DNA of 64,000 nucleotides from NCBI GenBank assembly GCA_036583965.1, contig JAZBQD010000005.1, positions 812,718 to 876,717 on the forward strand. Reading direction: 5' to 3'. The notes below the pieces were generated by a model that did not search any database, was not told where the DNA came from, and saw nothing but the letters and a program-made list of their open reading frames with translations. The stretch comes from Prunella strophiata (Eukaryota > Chordata > Aves > Passeriformes > Prunellidae). Made by a program: the position numbers and the translations under genes. Each line of letters starts with the position of its first letter. Within the stretch, counting starts at the first letter, position 1. This document shows positions 47,336 through 60,489 of this stretch, piece after piece.

Positions 47336-48245
47336 TCGGGTGCACACACCTGAGCAGCAGCGTGCACAGAGGGCTGGGGTCACCCCTTAACCCCCCAAAC
47401 TTCAGGGGAAGGGCTTCCAAACCTCCTCAGCCCTGGCAGGGCGAGGGCAGGGGGGAGATTTCCCCGGGGCTGGTCCAAACTCTCCTGCCAGGCGCTGGGC
47501 ACAGGTGAGAGCCCCCTCCTCTGCCCTCTGCCCCCTCTTTCCTCCTCATCTCTCTTTCCCCTTTCCCCCCCCAGTGCCACCACCTTGCTGGGCAGCCCCC
47601 TCCCCTCTGCCTGCCCCGCTGCCCCCCTCCCCTCCATTCTTCCTGCCTGACACTCTCACAAAGCCCCTGACGAGCTTTCAAAGGGGCAACTCATGCGGAA
47701 GAATTGCTGCCCCCCTCGGCCCTCCCGGCTCCAAACGCAGCCCGGCGCTTTTCCCAGCGGGGTGAGGGGCTCCCGCTCCCCCAGACCCCTTGTTTGGGGC
47801 GATCCAAGGGGGGAAGCAGCCCTCGTTCCCAGCGCCACCCAAATCTGTGGTGGCTCCTCCTGTCCTTGTCAGCGCTCGGGGGACTTGGGGCAGCACAGGG
47901 AGCAGGGGGGTGACAATGGATGGTGGCCCTGGATGGAGATGGAGCTGGGGGGCAGGACAAGGACAGTGAGGGGGGACAGGATGGTGAGCAGGGGGTTGGG
48001 GGGATTTGGGGAGGAGTGGTGGGGGCGGGAGCAGGCTTCAGGCAGGACCCCACAGGCAGCGATCCACGGTGGGCAGGGCTGAGCCCCGTGGCAGGGGCGC
48101 GATGCGTGGGTGGGACAGGGCAGGGTGGGGACCCGCGGGCAGGGTGGGGACCCGCGGGCAAGGCAGGGCTGGGTGGGACCTGCAAATGCTGGAGAATCCC
48201 TGGGAAGGGAGGAGCAGGGAGCCAGTGGGCCCGGGAGTGGTTCCG
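47336..48245. other. Single-copy segment 5' of GLI1 coding exons
   Basis: C-rich in the left part and purine-rich 'ggggacagga' text in the right, with two copies of 'ggtggggacccgcgggca' near 48,126-48,160. No exon was recognised. Confidence 0.4.
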
Positions 48246-48246
48246 T

Positions 48247-48497
48247 GTCATAGAATCCCAAAATCCCGGAATGGTTTTGGGTTGGAAGGAGCCTTAAAGT
48301 CACGTTCCGACCCCTCACCAAAGGCAGGGACACCTTCCACTGTCCCAGGCTGCTGCAAGCTGCATCCAACCTGGCCTTGAACACTTCCAGGGATCCAGGG
48401 GCAGCCACAGCCTCTCTGGGCACCCTGTGCCAGCGCCTGCCCACCCTCCCAGCGAGGAATTTCTTCCCAAAATCCCTAAAATTTGCTTTATTTCAGT
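48247..48497 (-). mobile_element. CR1 LINE 3' end, antisense
   Basis: It reads 'gtcatagaatcccaaaatcc', 'gggttggaaggagccttaaa', 'ccttccactgtcccaggctg' and 'gccttgaacacttccaggga', the reverse complement of a CR1 3' end. It is about 85 bp upstream of the first GLI1 coding exon's likely acceptor. Confidence 0.85.
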
Positions 48498-48654
48498 TTA
48501 AATCCAGTCCCGGGGTGCGGGGTCCCGCGTGCTGTGGCGCCCCCTGGCGGCCAAACCCAACCTCTTCCCACCCCCCCCAGGTCCCCGTGTCGCCCCCCAG
48601 GTCCCCGTGTCGCCCCCGATGTGCCCCTGAGCCACCCTCGGGCCCCACCGCGAC

Positions 48655-50042
48655 ATGTTCGACCCCGCGGGACCCCCGGCCGCCGGCTACAGCGAGCACT
48701 GCTGCCTGCACCCCCCGCACGGAGCAGCCCCCGCCGCCCCGGGACCGCCAGGTGGGTCACCGAGGGGGCTCCGGGCTCCGCAGGCACCCCCCGAGGTCAG
48801 GGGGGCTCCGGGGGGTCCCCGTCCCACGCTGATCTCGCCTGTCCTCCTCCCCCCAGGACTTGATTTTCCCCCGTGTGCCATCAGCCCGGGCACCGTGGGT
48901 ATGGGCTGGCACCGGGAGCTGAGCACGCTGGTGATGGTGAGTCTGGGTTTTGGGGGGATTCCTGGAGGGGTCAAACATTTCTCTGTTCCAAACCCAAACC
49001 GAGCTGGCACACTCGGGGCACTCCAAACAGCATCTGTGTGTCCTCGGGCTGTCCCCAACCCGCCAGGACCATGCTGAGGGCAGCGCCCCCTGCTCTGCCC
49101 ACCCAGGCTCCCGGTTCTCCACGCCCCGCGGCGCGGGCAAGCTGGGCAAGAAGCGGGCTCTGTCCATCTCCCCCCTGTCCGACTCCAGCATCGACCTGCA
49201 GACCGTGATCCGCACCTCCCCCAACTCCCTGGTGGCGTTCATCAACTCCCGCTGCGCCTCTGCCGGCGGCTCCTACGGCCACCTGTCCATCAGCACCATC
49301 AGGTGGGCACCCGGGAGCCTGGCAGGGAGCTGGGTGCCACCTTGGGGGAGCAGGGTGGGATGGTGGGTGTAGGAATGTGCCTCTTATTGGCAGAAGTAAT
49401 GAACCTGTCCTTTGTCCCCCCAAAAAAGGGAACGCTCCAGAAGTTTCTCTCACCAACTAACAAAGGGGACACCTTACAGGACAAAGGGGACTTCACTCTA
49501 AATTTAAGGGCAGCTAATTGGATAACAGCCAAGAAGTCCCTCCTGGACAATTTACTATAAAAGCAGGCTCAACAAAGGAACTAACGGCTTTTGCAAGGTG
49601 TTTTACTAGGTGCAAGACCTGCTTGTCCTAGATCGGCTTTTCTCTTTGTTATTTTGTCTTTTACTAAACATTTTTTGTTTCCAACACGTCTGCAAGAGCC
49701 CCCTGCTCTTTTATGCCTTCTACCAAATAGCTGAGCTATCTGGGGGTGTATTATAACTCACCGAAGAGCTTAAAAGATCTGGCTCGAGGTCATTTTTAAA
49801 TAATACACGTGGGGAAGGGGTGATGGGGGTCCCTGGCTCGGCAGAGCTCAGTTCTGATGGTGTCACCTGCTCGTCCCTGTGCTCTCCACAGCCCGTCCCT
49901 GGGGTACCAGAGCCCACCTGGGCAGCAGAAGGGCCAAGGGCACCTGTACCAGCCTGCCCCAGCCTGCAGCTCCCACGAGGTGCCCATGAGGCCGGGGCTG
50001 CTGCAGCCCCAACCTGCTCGTGGGGCCCTGAAACACTGCCAG
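48655..50042 (+). CDS. GLI1: GLI1 N-terminal coding exons, 3'-truncated by array and gap
   Basis: GLI1 is the zinc-finger transcription factor of Hedgehog signalling. Four coding exons are visible: 48,655-48,751, 48,857-48,936, 49,107-49,302 and 49,892-50,042. Exon 1 starts MFDPAGPP; the acceptor is uncertain at 48,580 or 48,600. Exon 3 of the four carries [16 protein letters not shown] and [20 protein letters not shown] and ends with the SUFU-binding motif SYGHLS. The last begins [13 protein letters not shown] and ends CQ in phase 0 before GTATGG. In the second exon the conserved reading [17 protein letters not shown] lies one frame off from the entry frame: the C-run 48,868-48,872 has five C where six would keep frame and also give the correct exit phase. 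The five zinc fingers and the activation domain do not follow. The sequence passes into an array and the 500-N gap. Gene identity is firm; the frameshift is probably a consensus error. Confidence 0.93.
49368..49807 (+). mobile_element. Solo LTR of an endogenous retrovirus in a GLI1 intron
   Basis: A 440-bp AT-rich insertion begins TGTA and ends TACA (inverted termini). It is flanked by GGTGGG on the left and CGTGGG on the right, a near-perfect 6-bp target duplication. A TATAAAA box lies at 49,556-49,562, followed by a T-rich stretch typical of an R/U5 region. No internal viral sequence is present, so it is a solo LTR left by recombination. The 6-bp duplication favours a class II (ERVK or alpharetrovirus-like) origin, which is inference. 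Orientation follows the TATA box. Confidence 0.6.
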
Positions 50043-51869
50043 GTATGGGGGGGGTCCTGGGAGGGGAGATCCTGGGAGAGAGGGATCTGGGAGAGAGGGA
50101 TCTGGGAGAGAGGGATCTGGGAGAGTGGGGTTCCATGAGAGAGGGGATCCTGTGAGAGTGAGATCCCTGTGAGTGGGATCTGTGTGAGAGGAATCTGTGA
50201 GAGGGATCTGGGAGAGTGGAGATCTTGTGAGAGTGGAGATCCTGTGAGAGTGGGATATGGGAGAGTGGAGATCCCTCTGAGAGGGGATCTTGTGAGAGTG
50301 GGATCTGTGAGAGAGGGATCCTTGTGAGAGGGATCAGTGTGAGAGGGGATCTGGGAGAGTGGAGATCCTGTGAGAGTGGGGTTCCATGAGAGAGGGGATC
50401 CTGTGAGAGTGGGATCTGTGTGAGAGGGATCTCTGTGAGTGGGATCTGTGTGAGAGGGATCCATGAGAGAGGGGATCTGTGTGAGTGGGATCTGTGTGAG
50501 AGGGATCTGTGTGAGAGGGGATCTGTGTGAGAGGGGATCTGTGTGAGAGGGATCTGTGTGAGAGGGGATGTGTGTGAGAGGGGATCTGTGTGAGAGGGAT
50601 CTGTGAGAGAGGGGATGTGTGTGAGGGGGATCCATGTGAGTGGGATCCCTGTGACTGGGGTTCCATGTCATTGGGATCCCTGTGACTGGGGTTCTGTGTT
50701 AAAGGGGATCTCTGTGAGTGGGGTTCTGTGTTAAAGGGGATCCTTGTGACTGGGGTTCCATGTCATTTGGGATCCCTGTGACTGGGGTTCCATGTCATTT
50801 GGGATCCCTGTGACTGGGGTTCTGTGCCACTGGGATCCCTGTGAGTGGGATCTGTGTGAGAGGGATCTGTGTGAGAGGGGATGTGTGTGAGAGGGGATCT
50901 GTGTGAGAGGGATCTGTGTGAGAGGGATCTCTGTGAGTGGGGTTCCATCCCTTGGGATCCCTGTGACTGGGGTTCCATGTCATTTGGGATCCCTGTGACT
51001 GGGGTTCTGTGTTAAAGGGGATCTCTGTGACTGGGGTTCCATGTCATTTGGGATCCCTGTGACTGGGGTTCCATGTCATTTGGGATCCCTGTGACTGGGG
51101 TTCCATGTCATTTGGGATCCCTGTGATTGGGGTTCTGTGTTAAAGGGGATCTCTGTGACTGGGGTTCCATGTCATTTGGGATCCCTGTGACTGGGGTTCC
51201 ATGTCATTTGGGATCCCTGTGACTGGGGTTCCATGTCATTTGGGATCCCTGTGACTGGGGTTCCATGTCATTTGGGATCCCTGTGACTGGGGTTCCATGT
51301 CATTTGGGATCCCTGTGACTGGGGTTCCATGTCATTTGGGATCCCTGTGACTGGGGTTCCATGTCATTTGGGATCCCTGTGACTGGGGTTCCATGTCATT
51401 TGGGATCCCTGTGACTGGGGTTCCATGTCATTTGGGATCCCTGTGACTGGGGTTCCATGTCATTTGGGATCCCTGTGACTGGGGTTCCATGTCATTTGGG
51501 ATCCCTGTGACTGGGGTTCCATGTCATTTGGGATCCCTGTGACTGGGGTTCCATGTCATTTGGGATCCCTGTGACTGGGGTTCCATGTCATTTGGGATCC
51601 CTGTGACTGGGGTTCCATGTCATTTGGGATCCCTGTGACTGGGGTTCCATGTCATTTGGGATCCCTGTGACTGGGGTTCCATGTCATTTGGGATCCCTGT
51701 GACTGGGGTTCCATGTCATTTGGGATCCCTGTGACTGGGGTTCCATGTCATTTGGGATCCCTGTGACTGGGGTTCCATGTCATTTGGGATCCCTGTGACT
51801 GGGGTTCCATGTCATTTGGGATCCCTGTGACTGGGGTTCCATGTCATTTGGGATCCCTGTGACTGGGTT
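50043..51869. repeat. Two-part array truncating GLI1: GAGAGGGATCTG units, then identical 32-bp units
   Basis: 50,060-50,650 holds loose 10-20-bp units of 'gagagggatctgtgtgagag'. From about 50,650, and without interruption from 51,135, a 32-bp unit 'ccctgtgactggggttccat' plus 'gtcatttgggat' takes over. The ~22 units from 51,150 to the gap are virtually identical. The gap begins inside a unit, so the array length is unknown. Confidence 0.92.
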
Positions 51870-52369
51870 NNNNNNNNNNNNNNNNNNNNNNNNNNNNNNN
51901 NNNNNNNNNNNNNNNNNNNNNNNNNNNNNNNNNNNNNNNNNNNNNNNNNNNNNNNNNNNNNNNNNNNNNNNNNNNNNNNNNNNNNNNNNNNNNNNNNNNN
52001 NNNNNNNNNNNNNNNNNNNNNNNNNNNNNNNNNNNNNNNNNNNNNNNNNNNNNNNNNNNNNNNNNNNNNNNNNNNNNNNNNNNNNNNNNNNNNNNNNNNN
52101 NNNNNNNNNNNNNNNNNNNNNNNNNNNNNNNNNNNNNNNNNNNNNNNNNNNNNNNNNNNNNNNNNNNNNNNNNNNNNNNNNNNNNNNNNNNNNNNNNNNN
52201 NNNNNNNNNNNNNNNNNNNNNNNNNNNNNNNNNNNNNNNNNNNNNNNNNNNNNNNNNNNNNNNNNNNNNNNNNNNNNNNNNNNNNNNNNNNNNNNNNNNN
52301 NNNNNNNNNNNNNNNNNNNNNNNNNNNNNNNNNNNNNNNNNNNNNNNNNNNNNNNNNNNNNNNNNNNNN
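51870..52369. other. Assembly gap of exactly 500 N
   Basis: The round number indicates a placeholder gap rather than a measured size. The left side is the 32-bp array and the right side is an unrelated 'ggggacaggctgg' repeat, so the two sides share no sequence. Confidence 0.98.
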
Positions 52370-52540
52370 TGGCAGGGATAGGGACAGGCTGGCTGCAGGA
52401 ATTGGGAGAGACTGGCAGTGTTGATGGGGCCAGGCTGGCATGGCAATGGGGACAAGGTGTAGTTAGGGTTGGGGACGGCTGGCACTGTTGATGGGGACAA
52501 GCTGGCACTGGGGATGGGGGTGGGCACACAGGGAGCACGG
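52370..52540. repeat. Degenerate GGGGACAGGCTGGCA repeat, edge of gap
   Basis: Units such as 'gggacaggctggctgcagga' and 'ggggacaagctggcactggg' resemble the larger block at 53,330-54,025, so the same repeat family borders the gap. Confidence 0.7.
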
Positions 52541-52574
52541 GAATGCATCACCCAGGACACGCAGCCACATGGAG

Positions 52575-52795
52575 CATGTGTGTGTCACCACGTGTGTCAT
52601 CATGTGTGTGTCACCACGTGTGTCACCATGTGCATGTGACCATGTGTGTCACCATGTGCATGTGACCATGTGTGTCACCACACGTGTGTCACCATGTGTG
52701 TATCACTGCATGGGTCACCATGTGTGTCACCATGTGTGTGCCACCGTGTGTGTGTCACTGCATGTCACCACGTGTGTGTCACCATGCTTGTGCAC
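52575..52795. repeat. CACGTGTGTCACCATGTGTG minisatellite
   Basis: About 12 units of 18-20 bp ('gtgtgtcaccatgtgtgtgt' and variants with 'catgtgacc'). It is rich in alternating purine-pyrimidine (TG)n. Confidence 0.9.
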
Positions 52796-52799
52796 ACAC

Positions 52800-53330
52800 A
52801 GCCGTGCTCTCAGGGCCACCCAGGACACGTGGAGGTGTTTGTGCACAGCACCCGCTGGCACTCCTCGCTTTACTCGGGCACACACCTGGCCCGGGCACAC
52901 ACCTGCAGCACCCACGGGCACCCAGAGCCTCGGGAACAGCCACCCCGCAGCTCCCGGGGCTCCCTGGCCCGCTCGGGCACGCCTGGGCACGCCTGGGCAC
53001 GCCTGGGCACGCCGGGTGCCTCCCGCGGCACCGCGGCACCGCATTAGCACCCGCGCGGCGCCGGGAGATAAATGGGAGCTGTCAGAGGCACCTTGTTTGC
53101 TGCTAACCTTTGGAAATGCCACGGCGCCCCGGGCTGAGCGTGCCGGGGGGAGCGGGCCCGCGGGGATTGTCGCTCACCACCTCCAATTAATCTCCTGGCG
53201 CTAACGAAGGCGTCGGGGTGACAGGGGAGAGGCTGGGTTGACCCCGAGCCCGTGGGGAGAGGCAGGAGAGCCCCGAGCTGTGGGGGCAGTGGTTGTGCTG
53301 CTGGGGGAGCCCGCCGAGGTGTGGGGACAG
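52800..53330. other. CpG-rich single-copy segment
   Basis: It includes three tandem 'gcctgggcac' units near 52,980-53,010 and a conserved-looking AT patch 'ctccaattaatctcctggcg' at about 53,180. No coding exon was assigned. Confidence 0.4.
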
Positions 53331-54025
53331 CATGGGAGAGGGGTGGGGACAGGATGGGGACACGGTGGTGGCAATGATGGGGACAGGATGGTGGTATTAA
53401 TGGGGACAGGATGGTGGCAATAATGGGGACAGGAATGGGGACAGGGTGGTGGTATTAATGGGGACAGGTGGTGGTAAAAATAGGGACAGGATGGGAGAGG
53501 GGATGGGGACAGGGTTGGGAGCAGGGTGGTGGTAAAAATGGGGACAGGATGGTGGCAATGATGGGGACAGGATGGGAGAGGGGATGGGGACAGGATGGTG
53601 GCAATAATGGGGACAGGGTGGTGGCAGTAATGGGGACAGCATGGGAGAGGGGATTGGGACAGGGATGGGGACAAGCTGGTGGTAAAAATGGGGACAGGAT
53701 GGTGGCAATAATGGGGACAGGCTGGGAGAGGGGATGGGGACAGGGATGGGGACAGGGTGCTAGTATTAATGGGGACAGGATGGTGGTATTAATGGGGACA
53801 GAGTGGTGATAGGGACAGGGACAGGCTGATGGCACTAGTGGGGACAGGATGGGAAAGGAGATGGGGACAGGCTGGTGGTATTAGTGGGGACAGGCTGATG
53901 GCAATAATGAGGACAGGCTGATGGTGGGCATGGAGACAGACTGGCCACAGGGACAGGGACAGGCTGACCATAGGAATGGAAGCAGGTTGGCAGTAGAAAT
54001 GGGGACAAACCTGGGACAGGGACAG
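53330..54025. repeat. GGGGACAGGATGGTGGTATTAAT minisatellite
   Basis: Units of ~25 bp alternate 'atggtggtattaatggggac' with 'atgggagaggggatggggac'. Towards the right end 'ctgatggcaataatgaggac' variants appear. Confidence 0.88.
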
Positions 54026-54038
54026 GCTGGTGGTGGAG

Positions 54039-54194
54039 ATGAAGCCTTTCTTGGGGGTGTTGTGGTGCTCTGTGCTGGCTCTGTTCTGCCTTGAGCCCGT
54101 TCCCCATCACTCCCAGCCCCTCTCTCGGGGTGCTGGAGCTCATCCAGCCCACAGCAGGGCAGCCAGGCCCCCTGTCCCCCCCTCCTCCACCAAG
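54039..54194 (+). CDS. Candidate NXPH4 exon 1 (signal-peptide exon), low confidence
   Basis: An ATG at 54,039 opens a frame beginning MKPFLGVLWCSVLALFCLE, a typical secretion signal with basic residue, hydrophobic core and likely cleavage near residue 20. The frame continues to ...PPSSTK at 54,194, followed by a donor AAG|GTGACC in phase 0. The NXPH4 exon at 58,018 accepts phase 0, and human NXPH4 also joins a lysine-ending signal exon to AV. Against it, the segment after the signal is compositionally ordinary, there is no similarity beyond type, and the true exon could lie in the gap. Confidence 0.25.
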
Positions 54195-55915
54195 GTGACC
54201 GAGGGTCTCGGGGGAGCAGCTGACGGCGCCTGGCCCCAGCAGCAAATGGGATGTGAGTGGCCATCACTGCCGGGCCTGACAAACCAAATTGATGCCGGCA
54301 CCGGGAGCCTCCCCGGTCCCTGTGCAGCTGCCTCCAGCCCTTCCCGCATCCTCACCCGGCTCCGTGTGCTCCCAGGGGACACACGGCAGCCCCGCACGGC
54401 TCCGGAGGGGCTCGAGAGCAGCTGAAGCATGGGATGATGCTGCGGGGACCGCGCTGAGGATGAGGAGGAGCTCAGGGTGAGGAAGGGAGCAGCGGCGATG
54501 TGTAGATCCAGCGGTGCGTGTGACAGTGAAAAACAACCAGCTCGGGTAACCCGGCTGGCGGCAGAGCCACGGGTCCTGCTGAGAGCAGAGTGGGAGGGGG
54601 CACTGGCACCCCCAGGGCACGTCCAGGAGGTTCAGGGGCACACGCGTGCGGCTGCACCCCGACGGCGCAGCGGGAGCATTAATATTTAACGCGAGGTGTG
54701 CGGGACCTGCCCTGAATGCCGACAGCGCTGCCAGGGCGCAGGGGGGTGACCTTGGCTCCCCTCGGCGATGCCGAGGAGCGTCCCTGGCTCTGCTCATCCC
54801 CGCAGGCTCCGAGCCCCTCGGCCGGCCCGGGCTCAGCGGGGGCTGCGGGCAGCGAGGGTGCCCCCGCACTCGCGGTGCCGCAATCGATCGCCCTGGCTGC
54901 ATCGCAGCCGCTGCCCTGCTCTGCAATTCCCTTTCATCCCCCAGCAGCTCCTGCCGAGGGACTGGAGGGGTTGGGGGGCTGCCAAGCTGGCCCCGAGCCC
55001 GCAGGGGCTGGGGCATCTCTGCTCCTGCAGGGATGGGGGATGTTTGGTGTGTCCGTGCCCGGCCTGTGCCCCCCCAGCCCCTGGCTCTGTCCCGTGCCAG
55101 CCTGGTCTGGGCATCTGCAGCCTCTGGGAGTGCAGTGGGTGCTGCCAGTTTGTCCCTCTCTGCGTCCCCTCCCCACTGCCTGCACATCCCTGTCCCATCC
55201 CTGTCGCTTCCTTGTCCCTCCCGTTGTCACCTCCACCGCAGCCCCTTCCAACCCAACCACATCACACCCCCTCACCCCTGCAGGGAATCACGGAGAGGGG
55301 GCATTGGAAAGGGAAACTGAGGCAGGGGAGGGAGGGCACAGGCACCTGCGGCACTGCTGGGGACCGGCCTTGGCTCCCAGCCCTGGCTGAGATGGAAATC
55401 CAGCGCAGGGCTTGGAAACCTCCAGAAATCCTTCCCGGTGGTGGGGGCTCGCCAGGACGAGCTGCTGTGCGTGCTCCCTGCAGGCTGCAGCCCCCAGCCC
55501 CTTGTTGAGGGTCCAGAAGAATTCGGGGGGCTCCCAGCTGAGGGGTCCCAGTGGGGTGTGAGGGGTCCCAGGCGTGATGGATACAGAACAGAACTGGGGT
55601 GCAGACACCACCCCTCTGCCAAAACCGCAGCTCGCTCAGCCGGGGGGTGCCCCTCTCTCATTCCCCTCGTTATCTCGCCATCCCGGTCCCGCCCCCCCTC
55701 TCCGGCTGGCGAAGGCGCCGGGCTTTGAAGCTGCGTTGAAATATAGATAAGGGCGAAGGCAGCAGCCGAGCCGGGAGAGCCGGGGGGAGCGGGGGGCTGG
55801 CCGGGCTGGGGGTGCAGGGATGGATGCTGGGCTGCAGCTCTGCACGGCACGCCCTGAGCCCCCCAAAAAGGCTGAAAGATGCCAAATCTCCTGCCCACGG
55901 GCGTGGCGGGGCTGT
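54195..55915. other. Putative NXPH4 5' region or intron, single copy with CpG patches
   Basis: CpG-rich around 54,640-54,920 and 55,640-55,800. No other splice-bounded coding exon was recognised on either strand. Confidence 0.4.
55725..55760 (+). promoter_or_regulatory. TATA-like element in a CpG patch
   Basis: 'gttgaaatatagataagggc' sits inside GC-rich sequence with purine-rich 'cagcagccgagccgggagag' downstream, a layout compatible with a TATA-containing promoter. It could be an alternative NXPH4 promoter. No exon can be tied to it. Confidence 0.2.
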
Positions 55916-56485
55916 GTGCCCTGCCCAGGGTCCCTCTCTCTGGTGCAGCACAACCAGAGCAGATTTAGGGGCACAGCCCTGCCCAGGCTTCCTCTCTCTG
56001 GTGCAGCACAACCAAAGCAGATTGAGGAGCTCAGCCTGGCACAGCCCTGCCCAGGGTTTCTCTCTCTGGTGCAGAACAACCAGGGTAGATTGAGGAGCTC
56101 AGCCTGGCACAGCCCTGCCCAGGTTTCCTCTCTCCAGTGCAGCACAACCAGATCAGATTTAGGGGCACAGCCCTGCCCAGGCTTCCTCTCTCTGGTGCAG
56201 CACAACCAGAGTAGATTTAGGGGCACAGCCTGGCACAGCCATGCCCAGGCTTCCTCTCTCTGGTGCAGATAGCCAGAGGAGATTTAGGGGCACAGCCCTG
56301 CCCAGGGTCCCTCTCTCCAGTGCAGCACAACCAGAGCAGATTTAGGGGCACAGCCCTGCCCAGGCTTCCTCTCTCTGGTGCAGATAACCAGAGCAGATTT
56401 AGGATTTCAGCCTGGCACAGCCATGCCCAGGGTTTCTCTCTCTGGTGCAGCACAACCAGAGCAGATTTCTGAGCTGAGCCTGGCA
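55916..56485. repeat. ~59-bp minisatellite, about 10 copies
   Basis: Units contain 'gccctgcccaggcttcctct', 'ctctggtgcagcacaaccag' and 'agcagatttaggggcacag'. Every unit includes a pyrimidine tract plus CAG (CTCTCTGGTGCAG), i.e. a weak splice-acceptor-like motif. Confidence 0.9.
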
Positions 56486-56889
56486 CAGCTCGGGGGGATG
56501 CCAGGGATGGATCAGATGGAGCCTCTGGCTCAGCAGAGGGTGTGGAAGTCCCTGGCTGGGCTCCCCCCCTGGTGCTGCTCCATCTCTGCAGGAAACCCTG
56601 CACTGAGACCCACCCGGCCATGGAGGGGGGGGCGTGGGGGGCTCACCCCTCTCTGATGGGGCTCATGATCCCCTGTCCCACCCTGGCAGGGTGAGTGATG
56701 CCAGGATGAGCCCCAGCAAAGACAGGAGCCCATTCCCCGAGCCTGCCTCAACTTCCCATGAGAGCACAACCCCCCACGCTCCCCCCAGCCCCTCCAACTG
56801 CTGCCTCTGCTCAGAACCCCCTCCCCACTCCCCTTCCTCGCTCCTGCCGGGGTCCAGGTCACCCAGAGCAGCCAAGCACCTGCCAGCTC

Positions 56890-58791
<1,902 letters not shown>

Positions 58792-58799
58792 TGGAGCTG

Positions 58800-59020
58800 G
58801 GAGGGGTTTTGGGTCCTCTGTCACCTCCTCTTCATCACTCTGCGCTGGGTTGTGGGACAGCTGGTGCTGGGGGTCCTGGAGCCCACCCGATGCCATCCCA
58901 TCACTGGGATTCAGTTGGTTTTGGGGGTTGCAGGTTCCCCCCCCCCCAAAAAAAAAAAAAAAAAATGCCATCCCATCTTTGTAGCATCCCTGCACCACAA
59001 CGGGGTACAGCCACTTCTGG
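58800..59020 (+). other. Proximal NXPH4 3' UTR with C/A homopolymers
   Basis: Contains a C-run followed directly by an A-run at about 58,938-58,965. There are no other signals. Confidence 0.5.
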
Positions 59021-60480
59021 GGGTCCCCATCACTGAGTGCCCCATACTGGGGTACAGGCGGTGCTGGGGGTCCCAGTTGCCCCCCAGTGACATCCCATCA
59101 CTGCATCGCTGGGGTACAGCTGGTGCTGGGGGTCCTGGACCCCCACACAGAGACCCCATCCCTGGGGTACACCTGATCCTGGGGGTCCCCTCCATCCTCT
59201 GAGACCTGATCTTGGGGTACAGCTATTCCTGGGGGTCCCCCTCAGACCCATCCCTGGGGTAGAGCTGATCCTGGGGGTTCCCTCCACCCCCTCAGACCCA
59301 TCCCTGTTTTTCGGGGGTCCCCCACTGAGACCCATCCCTGTGGTACCCCTGATCCTGGGGGTCCCCTCCACCCACTGAGACCCCTCCCTCTTTTTTGGGG
59401 GTCCCCCATTGAGACCCCATCCCTGGGGTACACCTGATCCCGGGGGTCCCCTCCACCCCCTCAGACCCATCCCTGGGGTACACCTGATCCCGGGGGTCCC
59501 CTCCACCCACTGAGACCCCTCCCTCTTTTTGGGGGGTCCCCCACTGAGACCCATCCCTGGGGTAGAGCTGATCCTGGGGGTCCCCTCCACCCCCTCAGAC
59601 CCATCCCTGTTTTTTGGGGGTCCCCCTGAGACCCCATCCCTGGGGTACCCCTGATCTTGGGGGTCCCCTCCACCCCCTCAGACCCCATCCCTGGGGTACA
59701 GCTGATCCTGGGTGTCCCCTCTATCCCCCGAGACCCCTCCCTGGGGTACCCCTGATCCTGGGGGTCCCCTCCACCCCCTCAGACCCATCCCTGTTTTTTG
59801 GGGGTTCCCCATTGAGACCCCATCCCTGGGGTACAGCTGATCCTGGGGGTCCCCTCCACCCCCTCAGACCCATCCCTGTTTTTTGGGGGTCCCCCATTGA
59901 GACCCCATCCCTGGGGTACCCCTGATCCTGGGGGTCCCCTCCACCCCCTGAGACCCTTCCCTGTTTTTTGGGGGTTCCCCATTGAGACCCCATCCCTGGG
60001 GTACAGCTGTTCCGGGGGGTCTCCTCCACCCACTGAGACCCCTCCCTGGGGTACAGCTGATCCTGGGGGCCCCCTCTATCCCCCGAGACCCCTCCCTGGG
60101 ATACCCCTGATCCTGGGGGTCCCCTCCACCCCCTGAGACCCTTCCCTGTTTTTTGGGGGTTCCCCATTGAGACCCCATCCCTGGGGTACAGCTGTTCCGG
60201 GGGGACCCCCTGAGACCCATCCTTGGGGTACGCCTGTTTCTGGGGGTCCCCTCTATCCCCTGAGACCCCTCCATGGGCTACAGCTGATCCTGGGGGTCCC
60301 CTCCACCCCCTGAGACCCCTCCCTGTTTTTGGGGGTCCCCCATTGAGACCCCATCCCTGGGGTACACCTGTTCCTGGGGGTCTCCTCCATCCCCTCAGAC
60401 CCCATCACTGCAGCCCCCCATTCTGGGGTACACCTATTTTTTGGGGGGGTTCCAACCCCCTCCCCCACTGACACCCCATC
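59020..60480. repeat. ~50-bp minisatellite in NXPH4 3' UTR region
   Basis: Units combine 'gagacccatccctggggtac', 'acctgatcctgggggtcccc' and 'tccaccccctca'. Some units replace the middle with 'ctgttttttgggggtccccc'. About 28 units in total. Confidence 0.9.
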
Positions 60481-60489
60481 ATTGCAGCA

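Noticed and set aside
55859..55935. Alternative NXPH4 start near 55,880 (MPNLLPTGVAGLCALP)
   Set aside because: The hydrophobic stretch is weak and no GT donor in a usable phase follows before the 59-bp array.
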